Source of the DNA: Agaricus subrufescens
Lineage: Eukaryota > Basidiomycota > Agaricomycetes > Agaricales > Agaricaceae
DNA length: 64,000 nt
Direction of reading: 5' to 3'
Assembly: GCA_029945375.1 (NCBI GenBank)
Contig: CM057064.1
Location: 2,666,001 to 2,730,000 of the forward strand
Position 1 is the first letter of the stretch, and every line of letters starts with the position of its first letter. Under the pieces are notes generated by a model, which made no database searches, was not told the DNA's origin, and saw only the letters and a list, made by a program, of their open reading frames with translations. Shown piece after piece: positions 28,240-38,946 of this stretch. The position numbers and the translations under genes were made by a program.

Positions 28240-29132
28240 CTATGAGATGCCTAAAGTAGCCCGCTACAAAGATGCTCAGTATTAAGTCTCGTGGTGACTG
28301 TCAAAAACGAACTTACAATCTGCATATACGTGTTTCTCTGTTCAGGAGGGAGCGTATTCAGCTGCTCTTGCGACATCGAAATGACATGCATTATTAGAGC
28401 CTAAAAACACAAGCATGAAATTTTCAGTAGCAGAAAATTCACTATACACAGGCATACTTTTTGCTCCTCAGGGAACGCAGATAGCATTTCAGGTTTGATT
28501 GCTGAAGCGCTTGCTGGTCTGCCACCAGTCGAAGCGGCGGGTGGTGGGACTTGTGGTGCTGGGGTGCTGTAATTTTGAGGAGGATAACCGGAATACGAAG
28601 GTTGTGGCTGTGGCTGGCCGCCATATGCAGGGTAATTTGTCGACGAAGCCGCGGCAGAGGGGTAGCTTTGCGTCGGTGGTTGCTGGTATGCCTGTTGGCC
28701 GGAATAACCACCATACACTGGTGGAGTGCCTACGGTCGGCGGTGGCGTATTTGTTCTGTATTGGGCCTGTAGATGCGGAGGAAGTGCTGTGATAGGTGGC
28801 GTCGGGGTAGAAGGTTGGGGGGCTGAGTGTCCGCGCGGGTTGGACTCATGGAATTGGGATAGTACTTTCTGAATAAGTTTCTCAGGATATTAAATTATTT
28901 CGGTGAACAGTGTATGCACCTGAAAGACCTCAATGTTAATGGCACCTACCGAGACCATAAGACTGATCAAGGCATACGGTATTGCAGGCTGCGAGTTGAG
29001 GATGTCGCGTCCCGCTTGCGGAGTCGTTTTCTGGGCTAGTCCTCGTAAACAGTTCTCTGCGCGCGCAGATGGACGTACTTTGAGCTGGATCAGCAAAGCT
29101 AGGAGCTGCTCGGTGCTGTCCTGGTCGGCCAT
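28240..29132 (-). CDS. CstF-64/CSTF2-like protein without RRM (243 aa)
   Basis: Model: complement 28920-29132, 28458-28868, 28317-28400, 28240-28263; all junctions are phase 0 with GT-AG. Exon 1 resembles the CSTF2 hinge domain (EQLLALLIQLK ... PAIPYALISLMVSVGAI), which binds CstF-77 or symplekin. The middle is Pro/Gln/Tyr rich. Exons 2-4 form the C-terminal CSTF helix bundle (LSAFPEEQK, ALIMHVISMSQEQLN, LPPEQRNTYMQI, RATLGIS). The usual N-terminal RRM is absent, and the start MADQDSTEQ is 106 bp from the divergent DcpS gene, leaving no room for one. It is probably a factor in mRNA 3'-end cleavage acting with a separate RNA-binding subunit. Confidence 0.82.
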
Positions 29133-29238
29133 CTGCTCGACGTTGTGGGCGGTGAGGAAGCTGGGAATGGATTACGTAATATGTACGTTCAGCGATGGAC
29201 CAGAGTGGTTCGCATTACATCCGCTATCGTCTCCTGCC
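29133..29238. promoter_or_regulatory. bidirectional promoter between CstF-like and DcpS genes
   Basis: Only 106 bp separate the two divergent start codons. No clear TATA box was seen. Shared control is inferred from the spacing. Confidence 0.5.
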
Positions 29239-30454
29239 ATGTCCCATCCAGCGGCGCCCAAAGATCTGAAACGCCTTCAGAGGTTCAAGTTTGAGAGGAT
29301 CCTGAATGAAGACACTCTAACACATTCCATCATTTTTCTCGGTTATCTACCCGACTCTGATGAGGACGAAGATGTACAGGCCATCATCCGGATCGAGAAG
29401 ACGGCATTAGATCCAGTCCAGGTACCGAGCATCTTTCAGTCATTGAGCGGAATCGACAAGGTAGAGCTGGAACAAAGCACGGATATTGTACGCGTACACC
29501 CTCAGTTGGCACGTGAACACTCAGATGACGACTATCCCTCCCACCATTCCTTAGTACACTTGGATGTTCGGCTGGCTTGGACCTTGCAGAGAACGGGACG
29601 TGAAGATCAACATTATTTGTCCAGCTACAGAGGTACATGTCCGAAAGGTGAAGGGTTTTTATCATCTAGCAACGGGCTTTGCTCAGCCCCGGTCAAGTAT
29701 ATGAGGCAGGAACAACTGATGGTCCGCGAAACACCTGAGCTTTATGACAAGATAGTAAAACCTTATATTGACGGATTCCCTGCTTCCAGGACCAAATGGT
29801 AGGCCCATCTCCAGATACTTGTCTTGACGTTGTTAACGTCAATTTACAAAGGGTTGATAATATTCTTAACGGATTGTCCGAGAAGGACAAGGTACTGGTG
29901 TCAACTCCGGACTATCTAATACTTCCCGACATGAAGTGGGACCGGAAGACAGTATCTTCATTGTATCTAGTTGCCATTGTTCAGGATCGATCTATTCGGA
30001 GTCTCAGAGATTTAACGAAAAAACATGTAGGGCTTCTATGCAACATCCGTGATAATGCAGAACAGACTGTCCTCCACAAGTGGGGGCTAGAAAAGGGCTC
30101 GTTACGTATGTATGTTCATTATCAACCGAGCTATTGTTGGTATTTTACTTTCTGATACGAAGAACAATGCTAATTCGCGAAAGATCACTTCCACGTCCAC
30201 ATTGTGAATGCAAATCATCAAGGAATGCTGGGAATGAGCGTTGGCCAAGCTCATTTACTTGATGATATCATATCCCTAGTACGTTTCCATTTCTTGTACC
30301 GAAGTTGTTCGCGTGTCTGAAAAACATGTTGTAGCTCGAAGTTGACGTCCACGATGGTCCAGGCGTGTTCCAAAGGATGACCTTGACTTACGGTTTGGGC
30401 GATCAACACGGTTTATACGAAGACATGAAAGCAGCACTCACCACGCTCAACTAA
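29239..30454 (+). CDS. scavenger mRNA decapping enzyme DcpS (m7GpppX diphosphatase, 313 aa)
   Basis: Model: 29239-29487, 29555-29647, 29698-29798, 29852-30135, 30184-30278, 30335-30454; introns are 48-67 nt and all junctions keep the frame. It hydrolyses the residual cap left after 3'-5' mRNA decay. The N-terminal domain (KRLQRFKFERILNEDTL, TDIYTWMFGWL, INIICPATEVHVRK, MVRETPELYDKIV) swaps between subunits of the dimer. The C-terminal HIT domain has ILPDMKWD, DRSIRSLRDL and the catalytic histidine triad HFHVHIV near base 30190. Length and motif order match the fungal and animal enzymes. The start MSHPAAPKD was preferred because the frame upstream is antisense to the neighbouring gene. Confidence 0.95.
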
Positions 30455-31806
30455 TTTACCACAGGAGTACAATTTGGAAGGCCTTGAACCCCTAACATTA
30501 CGGGCATAGTGTTACTGATCTCATCGAGGTATTTAGTGTCTGTAGACAGTCAGAAACTATTCTTCTTTCTCAGCCCCACGAACTCTGAGTGGAACCACGC
30601 GCGCTGTCCTCCACGTACGTGGATTTGATCGGCGTTGAAGAAAGTTGTGTGTATGATCCGTATATCTGGGTCTTCATACTTCAACATCCAGCCGTCATGC
30701 CAGTGTCAATCACTCACAGCTCCATTAATTTACCATTGACTATGCACGACGATTTGAGTACATAGCTTTCGCCTCTCAAGAGCGTAATTATGTATTAGGC
30801 AGTACTATATGCCCTGACTCAAACGGGTTAGCGGCAGCCAGCTGCAATTGAGGTGCGGTGAGGAAAGAGAATTACTCAGACCGCAGGGCGTTGTCTAGAC
30901 CAACTGTTATGAGACATAAAACATTTATTTTCGACGACACGGCTATCTTTGTACCCAATTTGTAACACCTGGGTGTGGGCTTTACGGAGATACAGTGGAG
31001 TATGCACCAGGAGGTGGCTGTGCCGCCACTCATTCAACAACCATGTCATCATGCGAACTGGTAGGATGGATGGTATCGAAAGTGAGAGTGTTGGGCAGAA
31101 TGTGACTAGGTAAGCCGACCATCGGATAAGATGCGACGGTTTCATAAGAACATTTGAAACCTTTGCAGGCTTTCTGGATATACTAAACCCATGTTTCGAG
31201 GTTTTTTAAGGCTTCACCACCGTCTAAGCTACCCTAGTTCACTATTGTGCATGATGCGGGGCCATCTCCAGAGTACTTGCAGATACCTTCGCTAAAGAAA
31301 GCTCCTGGAGCAACAGGCAATGCCGCACCGCACTGCTGTTGGCAAAACGATCAAAGCCGAATAGGAGAGCGAGGGCCGCGGTGGTGCCAGAATTAAGTGC
31401 GCCGGAGTCGGATCATTGCGTACCAATTATCACAATCAAGGAGCGATATGAGTTTAATTTCTTCCTCAACCGTCAACCATCTCCCGGGCACCTTCTATGG
31501 AACTAAAATGAAGACCCTTTGTGCTCACTCCCCAACGGAACTTGCTGGTTCCCGCCTCTCTATCTACTCAGCTGCGGTGGAAGCTTCCTGTCCAATGCCA
31601 AGATCAATGCGCTCGCGAATAGCACCTGTCATCACAACAGGTCCCTGGTATGAGAGACCTTTTCCGGGACTTTGACCCTGCTCCCGGAAGTACCGGTGGG
31701 GAAACCGACCACCATCAGGCCCTATATTAGCCTCCCCAATGAAACACCGGCGTCAGTCCATAAGTATATGTAGCTGTCTGAACGTCCTCTGCTCCCATCT
31801 CCCCGC
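30455..31806. other. intergenic, no gene seen
   Basis: About 1350 bp without a supported ORF. The last 120 bp (about 31690-31806) resemble the region before the second oxidoreductase gene (35470-35585), for example ACCGGT.GGGG and CCCCAATGAAA. It is therefore probably the duplicated promoter. Confidence 0.5.
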
Positions 31807-34246
31807 ATGCTTTCGTTGATCACACAGATCTCCACCCTAACATCTCTAGCCCGGCTTTGTGGATACGTTGGATCTCGGTCTATATCGCCCCACGATTGGG
31901 CCGCACTAAGCAATGAAGTTGGCGGACGCCACTTTCCTGGCGGCCCTTTCGCCGAACCATGTTTCTCTGGTAACTTCACTTCACCAGAATGCATGGCTGT
32001 ACGAACTGGCTATTTGAATGAGAGTGAGCTACGATTTCACTCTACTTCTGCTGTAGAACAGTTCTGGTTGCTTATCTCTATTCGCAGCAATTAGATCAGG
32101 CCACCCAGGCGCGTACATAGAGTCCCAATGGGAGACCTGTCAGGCGTCGGGGGACCAATGTCTTCTTGATTCTATTGATCCTCACAATCCGCAGCCGACT
32201 TTGCCTCCCCATCAGTGTAAAAACGGGAGCATTCCTGACTTCTACGTATGCTTACCTCATCTACGCTTATGTTTCTACTAATCCGAATGCTAGATTGATG
32301 TTCAACAAGCAAGTGATGTACAAGCAGCATTCAAATTTGTCAAAAAGCATGATATTCCGCTTGTGATCAAAAATACAGGTGTAGGTGGCACGTAAAAATA
32401 GCCGACAGTGAACTAAAATAAATCAATTAGCACGATTATAAAGGAAGGAGTAGTGCTCCAGGATCGCTGGGACTTTGGGTATGTACATAAAACGTCTGGA
32501 CTTATTCGAAACTGATGCTAGCCATGTTAGACTCACAATCTCCAAGACGTACGTCTAGTCCATCATATTTATCATCAATTATCTCACTGCGCTCCAGATG
32601 AAATACACGCCTGGTTTCGTTCCCGCAGGTTGTAAAGTTGCACCGCAGCAGGCGATTACTGTCGGGGTATGTTCATTCATCTGCGAAGCATTGCGCAACT
32701 ACATAGTTCTGAATACGTCATAGGCTGGTGTACAATGGCGCGAAGCCTATGCATTTGCTGATTTACACAATGTAACAATCGTCGGGGGTAGGTGTGGAGA
32801 GCTAAGGTCTTTACATGTTGTTTACTTATTGCGTCAGGAGCTGATGCAACTGTCGGTGTATCTGGAGGATGGCTACAAGGCGGCGGCCATGGTGCCCTCT
32901 CCCCTGCTATGGGTTTGGGTGTTGATCGTGTTGTGAGTAGTATTATCTCATTTTATGGAAAAAACGTGGAATTCACTCTACCTAAGCTCCAGTTCAAAGT
33001 TGTGACACCAGATGGAACTTTGAGAATTGCGAATCAATGTCAGAACCAAGATCTCTTTTTTGCTCTTAGAGGAGGTGAGTACTTTAATACTTTTAATGAG
33101 ATGCTGATCTCATTTTCACAGGTGGAGGCGGAACATTTGGTGTAGTGTTAGAGAGCACGACTATGGCATCACCTCCTGTTACTTTGCAAACTTTTATACT
33201 GACGTTCGCCGCCAATACGACCAATACTCGCCGGATGTGGTCCATCATGGCGGAGAATGCGTTGAAATGGGGCGAAGAAGGCTGGGGTGGTTATTCCAAG
33301 TCTAACGCAGTTGTGTTCCTGAATCCAAAGTTGACGCAAGCTGAAGCTGAAACTTCCCTTGCGCCCCTGCTCGACTTTGGTAAACAGTTACAATCGGAGG
33401 ACCCGACTACCATATTGGACTTCACGGAGTTTCCCTCCTGGTTTTCCTTCTTCCAAATTTTTGCGGGCCGATTTATTGTGGTGAGATTCCCCCACTCTCA
33501 GCATTGTTACCACATCGTTTCTAAATCACGTTCTAGCCTGTTGGTACAAATCTGGCCCTTACTTCTCGCCTTGTTCCCAAAGATTCTTTCGCCACCGCCC
33601 AGACACAAGAAACCTTAGTTTCCGCCCTTCTGGCAGTGGCAGCGAAAACCAATCCAGATATCCTCATTCTGATCACAGCTCCAGCAGCTTTCCCCTTCAC
33701 CAATGGCACAACTAGTGTCACTGAAGCTTGGCGGTCAAGTTTGTATCATGTTGTAGCACCTACCCTCTGGAACTGGAATGCTACATTGGCTGAGAAGCGA
33801 TCGCAGTATGATACCGTCAGTCAAGCGATTGACAACTTGAGAAAGATCACGCCAGATGCTGCGTATCAGGTCAGCCCTATCACGTATGTGTTACTAAGGC
33901 TAACGCGGGTTCTTTAGAATGAGGCCGACGTATATGAGCCGAATCATGAGGGTATGATCTAGCTATTCAACCATTGCATTCCTACTGAAACGATTGATTT
34001 TACAGTCAGCTTCTGGGGTGATAACTACCCGAAGCTATTACAGATCAAGAAAAAATAGTACGTCATTCTCTGGTTGTTGACATGTCTGAATGAATGATCT
34101 TATTTTGGGCGTAGTGATCCTCATCACCTTCTTGATTGCTGGCATTGCGGTTAGTACCATTACATGCTGAGAATGCGTTATCTGACATTCTGCTGCGTTC
34201 AGTCGGATGGAAACGAAATAACCCTCGCTTCGCTTGTTACATTTGA
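31807..34246 (+). CDS. FAD-linked oxidoreductase (BBE-like), gene A, many short exons
   Basis: A secreted FAD-dependent oxidase of the FAD_binding_4/BBE type; the substrate is unknown. It starts MLSLITQIST with a signal-like N-terminus, then HDWAALSNEVGGR and HPGAYIESQWETC. The FAD domain is seen across exons: IPLVIKNTGHDYKGRSS, APGSLGLW, VGVSGGWLQGGGHGALSP and GGGTFGVV. The C-terminal BBE element is YDPHHLLDCWHCVGW, ending FACYI. About a dozen introns of roughly 50-65 nt can be placed with conserved GT-AG and phase, in the same positions as in gene B, so the gene looks intact. Later exons are at about 33135-33480, 33536-33870, 33918-33950 and 34005-34060. Confidence 0.85.
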
Positions 34247-34408
34247 AATGTATATTAGCGCTGTGCTTTCTATGAACCAGTCAACAATTTACAAGCATTT
34301 TTCGATACGTGTAAGCGATAGCTTGTAGAGGCACAAATACACCTGAGTTCTTTGCTATCTCATCATCGGGAGACTCGGACGATCTGCTCGGCCGGGTCTC
34401 ATTCCGTC

Positions 34409-34855
34409 TAGCCTCCCATATTTCGTGTTGATCGTGCTCGGGAATACCGTTCCCGCGGTTGACTGTCATGGTAAGCATCCTTACCGTAACTCCCGGTTAC
34501 TGAATCATCATGTAGCCGTCCGAACATTGCATCCGGTGACTGGTTGGCAACTGCTGGTGCTTTTTCCACAGAAACATTTAATGCAAATGCTTCCGTTTTG
34601 AGGTACTCTTTAGTGTCATGGATGCAAATCATTGACATTGGTAAGTGGGCATGAACTACAGATATTATAGGTAAATCTACCAAAGGCGATGTTGTGATCC
34701 GAATGATTAGTAATCACCGGTGTGGAATGCACGCAAAGTCCACACAGGGTCTTCCCGCATTGCATATCATCCGGGCGTTGTCATCACGGATCAAGCTTTT
34801 CGGAGTTATCGATGATGTAGCCGGCATGTTTGGCTTGGTATTCCCAATAACCAGA
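34409..34855 (+). pseudogene. relic of an aspartic protease gene
   Basis: Short stretches match the intact protease gene at 38947-41171: CTCGGGAATACCGT.CC.GCGGT at 34437, a GTAGCCGTCCGAACA stretch at 34512 matching the first catalytic exon boundary, and AAAGGC(A/G)ATGTTG then ACGGATCAAGCTTT at 34682-34800. Stops and rearrangements abolish the frame and the DTGSSDLW codons. It sits between the two oxidoreductase genes in the same orientation. Confidence 0.75.
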
Positions 34856-35585
34856 TGAGTTACATATTGAAGTACTTCTCACTGCTCAGTGGTATTCGTC
34901 TCGAATGCTAGATTTATCACCTATTATGACAATTTTACCGTACTGGCGTCAGGTTACTGAGTAATCTAACGCACTCAGAATAGTGTTTGGCTCCGACTAT
35001 CACTCACGATATTTGAATACTCTGTCCCTATATAAACTTCACAAGGCAGTACGTGGGCATAGTAAGTACAATGCTCGAAAAAGTCACTCCTTTGTTATAT
35101 TTCCTGAAGTTGATTATCATGAAATAGGCCAAGATAGAAATTATACACCGCTCAGCGAGATTGCGAGATTGATGTGACAGTCCTTTTTCTGTACTGTGTG
35201 AGAGTGAAAGTCACGATCAGGACTAGTCATGCGTTTTGATGACACAACAGTGACAACACCTGCAACACTGCCTTTCGTATCTCCCAGTGAGTATCACAGA
35301 ATGAGGACATTTCGCGCCTGCACCCGGCCAATTCAGTCGGATTCGGCCCTTGCAACGCTCCTCACCTACGGTCAAAGAATTTGCCCGCGGCTGGCACCTG
35401 CCAGGTTACCAACACAACAAGTGCCTAGAAAACGTTCGTCAGGACTATTTGACCCTGCCGCCCGAAAACACCGGTTGGGGGTTAGGCCGGTTGAGAGTCA
35501 ACCTGCATCATGCCTATTTATGTTTCCCCAATGAAAGGCCAGCGCTGGTTCATGAGGAATGTTCTCTTCTTCCACTTCCCGACAT

Positions 35586-38046
35586 ATGCTTTCCATAACT
35601 GCAAGACTTTTCATTTTCTTGTCTCTAACCACATTTCACAGACAGTTTGTCAAGGCTCAGTCTGTATCCTCTAACGACTGGGCAGAATTAAGTAAGGCCG
35701 TTGGCGGACGCTTATTTCCTGGCAGCCCTTTTTCAGAACCTTGCTTTTCTGGCAACTTTACTTCATCAGCATGCACAACCATACAAGATCATTATCTGAA
35801 TGAAAGTAAGCTTTTATTTCATCCACTTTCTTCCGAGATAGTATTTCCTAGTTCTTTCTTTTCTTTCACAGCGACTCGAACGAGTCACCCAGGCGCGTAC
35901 ATAGAGACCCAGTGGGAGACCTGTCAGACATCGGGGGATCAATGCCTCCTTGATTTCATTGATCCCCATAATCCACAGCCAACTCTGGCTCGTAACCCGT
36001 GTAAAAACGGGAGTATCCCCGAATTCTTCGTATAAATTCGTCTTCTTAGCATGTGCTTCTACTGATCCGAAAGTCAGATCGATGTTCAACAGGCGAGCGA
36101 TGTGCAGGCAGCATTTGCATTTGTCAAAAATCATGATATTCCGCTTGTGATCAAGAACACTGGGGTAAGTGGAGTGTGACTTACAATTGATGATGAGCTG
36201 AAAAAGCCTAATCAGCATGACTACAAAGGGAGAAGTAGTGCTCCAGGCTCACTAGGACTTTGGGTAAGCCTATTAAAATTAGCGTTTCAGGGATCCGAAA
36301 TTGATGCGGCACATGTCAGACTCATAACCTCAAGGATGTACGCCCAGTGCACCATATGTATCATAACTTATCTCATTGCGTCCCAGATGGCATATGTGCC
36401 AAGCTTCGTTCCCATCGGCTGCAATGTCGCACCACAGCAGGCTATTACGTTTGGGGTAAGTTCACTTATATATCGAGCTTCGTGTAATCACACGATTCTA
36501 AATTTGTCATAGGCTGGTGTACAGTGGGGTGAAGCATATGGATTCGCTGATTCGCACAATGTGACGGTCGTAGGTGGTACGTGGGAATGAGCTGAAGTCT
36601 TTATATAGTTTCAAATCCATCTTATCAGGAAGTGACCTGACTGTCGGTGTATCAGGAGGGTGGCTGCAAGGCGGTGGCCATGGTGCACTTTCGCCAAGCA
36701 TGGGTCTTGGCGTTGATCGTGTTGTGAGCAATATCATTTCATTGTATAGGAAAATATGAAATTCACACAATTTTAGCTCGAATTTAAAGTTGTAACGCCG
36801 GATGGAATGTTGAGAGTAGTGAATCAATGCCAGAACCAAGATCTCTTTTTCGCTCTTAGGGGAGGTGCGTATTCTATTAGCTTTCAGAGAACGTCGATCT
36901 CACTCTAATAGGCGGAGGTGGAACCTTTGGTGTTGTGCTAGAGAGTACGATCCTCGCGTCGCCTCGTGTTACTTTGCCAACCCTTATCCTGACGTTCACT
37001 CCAAATACAACGGTCACTCGACAGATGTGGTCCATCATGGCGGAGAATGCCTTGAAATGGGGTGAAGAAGGCTGGGGTGGCTATTCTATATCAAATGTCG
37101 TCATCCTACTGAACCCAAAGCTGTCACACGCGGATGCTCAAGCCTCTCTCACCCCACTGCTTGACTTCGGTAAACAATTGCAGTCGAAAGACCCAGCTAC
37201 TGTACTTGAATTTACGGAATTTCCCTCGTGGAATGCTTTCGTTCAGACTTTCGCGAGTCAATTTGTTGCTGTAAGACCTGATCTCTTCTTAAATAGTTAC
37301 TAATGAATTACTACTAAATATTCCTGTAGTCCGTTGGTTCGAGCGTAGCCCTTGCTTCTCGTCTTATCCCCAAAAGTTCTTTCGAAACCGCTACCACGCA
37401 AGAAGGCTTGGTTTCTGCTCTTTTGGCAGCGGATGCAGCCACACCGGGACTTATTATTCTAGTCGCCGCTCCATCAGCTTTTCCCTCTGTCAATGGAACA
37501 ACTAGTGTCACTGAAGCTTGGCGATCGAGTTTGTATCATGTCACGTTGCCCTCTTTCTGGAACTGGAATGCTACGTTGGCTGAGAAACAATCACACTATG
37601 ATGCCGTCCGTCAATCGGTTGGCAACTTGAGAAAGATCACGCCGGATGCGGCATACCAGGTCGGTTTTAAAACATATGTTAGCTATATGAAGTTGACGTG
37701 GGTTTATAAGAATGAGGCCGACGTGCACGAACCGAATCACGAAGGTATGGTCATGTTATGAGATCTTTCATCAAGTTCTTATTAAAAGGAATGTTCTTAT
37801 AGTCAGCTTCTGGGGTGATAACTACTCGAAGCTGCTCAAGATCAAGCAGAAATAGTACGCCCGTCTGCTGAAGCTAACATGGCTGTGGCTTACTGACATT
37901 CATCCTGTGTATAGCGATCCTCATCACCTTCTTGATTGTTGGCATTGCGGTTCGTCCTATCTAATACTGCCGATACGACATCTGACATGCTGCCGCATCT
38001 AGTCGGATGGAATCAAAATGACCCCCGTTTTGCTTGTTACATTTGA
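35586..38046 (+). CDS. FAD-linked oxidoreductase (BBE-like), gene B
   Basis: Tandem paralogue of gene A, same strand and exon layout. The start MLSITARLFIFLSL was chosen to match gene A and gives a signal peptide; an ATG 27 bp upstream is in frame. Motifs: SSNDWAELSKAVGGR, HPGAYIETQWETC, IPLVIKNTGHDYKGRSS, TFGVVLEST, WSIMAENALKWGEEGWGGY (also in A) and YDPHHLLDCWHCVGW, ending FACYI at 38046. No disabling change was found in the exons I joined. It is probably a secreted oxidase of carbohydrates, alcohols or secondary metabolites; the substrate cannot be read from sequence. Confidence 0.87.
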
Positions 38047-38946
38047 GATCTATATTAGCCCGGTACTTTCATGTACCAATGAAAGGTCCATACATGGCTT
38101 CCAAACGTGTAAGCACCAGACGTATAGATACACGTGTTTTTGTTATATTTCATGAATACAAAACACTCTGCACCGTTCGTTTCCAGCTTGTTTGACTATC
38201 GGCTGTGTAAAGTATAAGTTCTCGCCTCTGCTCCCCATACGATGTCTACATGTACAAGTCGTAAATATATATATATATACCTAATGGATCATGGATCATG
38301 GATCACCATCATGATAGGCTTGGAACACAAGTTGAACAATAGGGGACAGCATCAAAGTAAGATATCGGATCCTACATTGTACACTCTAAAGTTGCGGTTC
38401 ATGTCGAGATTGTCGCGTGTTGAAAGCACCACTACTTGCACTCCAATGCCAGGTTTTACCGGATATAAATATGAGCCCTCGAAACTATGATGGGACTAAA
38501 TAAGACTTCGGGAAGAGGACCCCGTAATCGTCCTTGGCACAGTCGAGGGAGTTAGCGTCTCTCGGTTTTTTCCGCTAGCACCCCTCTTCGGATGATTCCT
38601 GGATGATGGTACGAGGAAAAGATAGATTGTTTCTACTATTCCATTCTCTCCAAGGCCATGGAGCTAGTCTGAGTCTAGCTGCCTTTCTGTGCGAGTGAGC
38701 AGGCTACGAGGAAAGGCAGAATGGTGTTTTTTTCAAGAGTGATCATGCGAAGTTTGTGCCCGACCCTGATGCACTGTTCCCACCACCCAGCCTCGGCAAG
38801 CCTGGGCTGCTGATCTCCGAGCTGTCTTAACAGAAGCAGTGATGTGCAAGCAAGTTTCCTTTCAACCGTGTACTCGTTTCTCAGCTACCCTTTTATTCTT
38901 AATCTCCGCACCACCCTCGTCTCTGCGCCGGACGCCCTCGTTGTAG
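38047..38946. other. intergenic, no gene seen
   Basis: About 900 bp. It contains a short (AT)n run near 38268 and three ATGGATC repeats at 38283-38305. The last 200 bp should include the promoter of the protease gene. Confidence 0.5.

Noticed and set aside
28933..29238. Upstream in-frame extension of the DcpS ORF
   Set aside because: It is antisense to the CstF-like exon and adds residues with no similarity to DcpS; the ATG at 29239 fits the family.
30876..31145. 89-codon minus-strand ORF in the intergenic region
   Set aside because: No similarity, no splice partners and no neighbours in the same frame; treated as chance.
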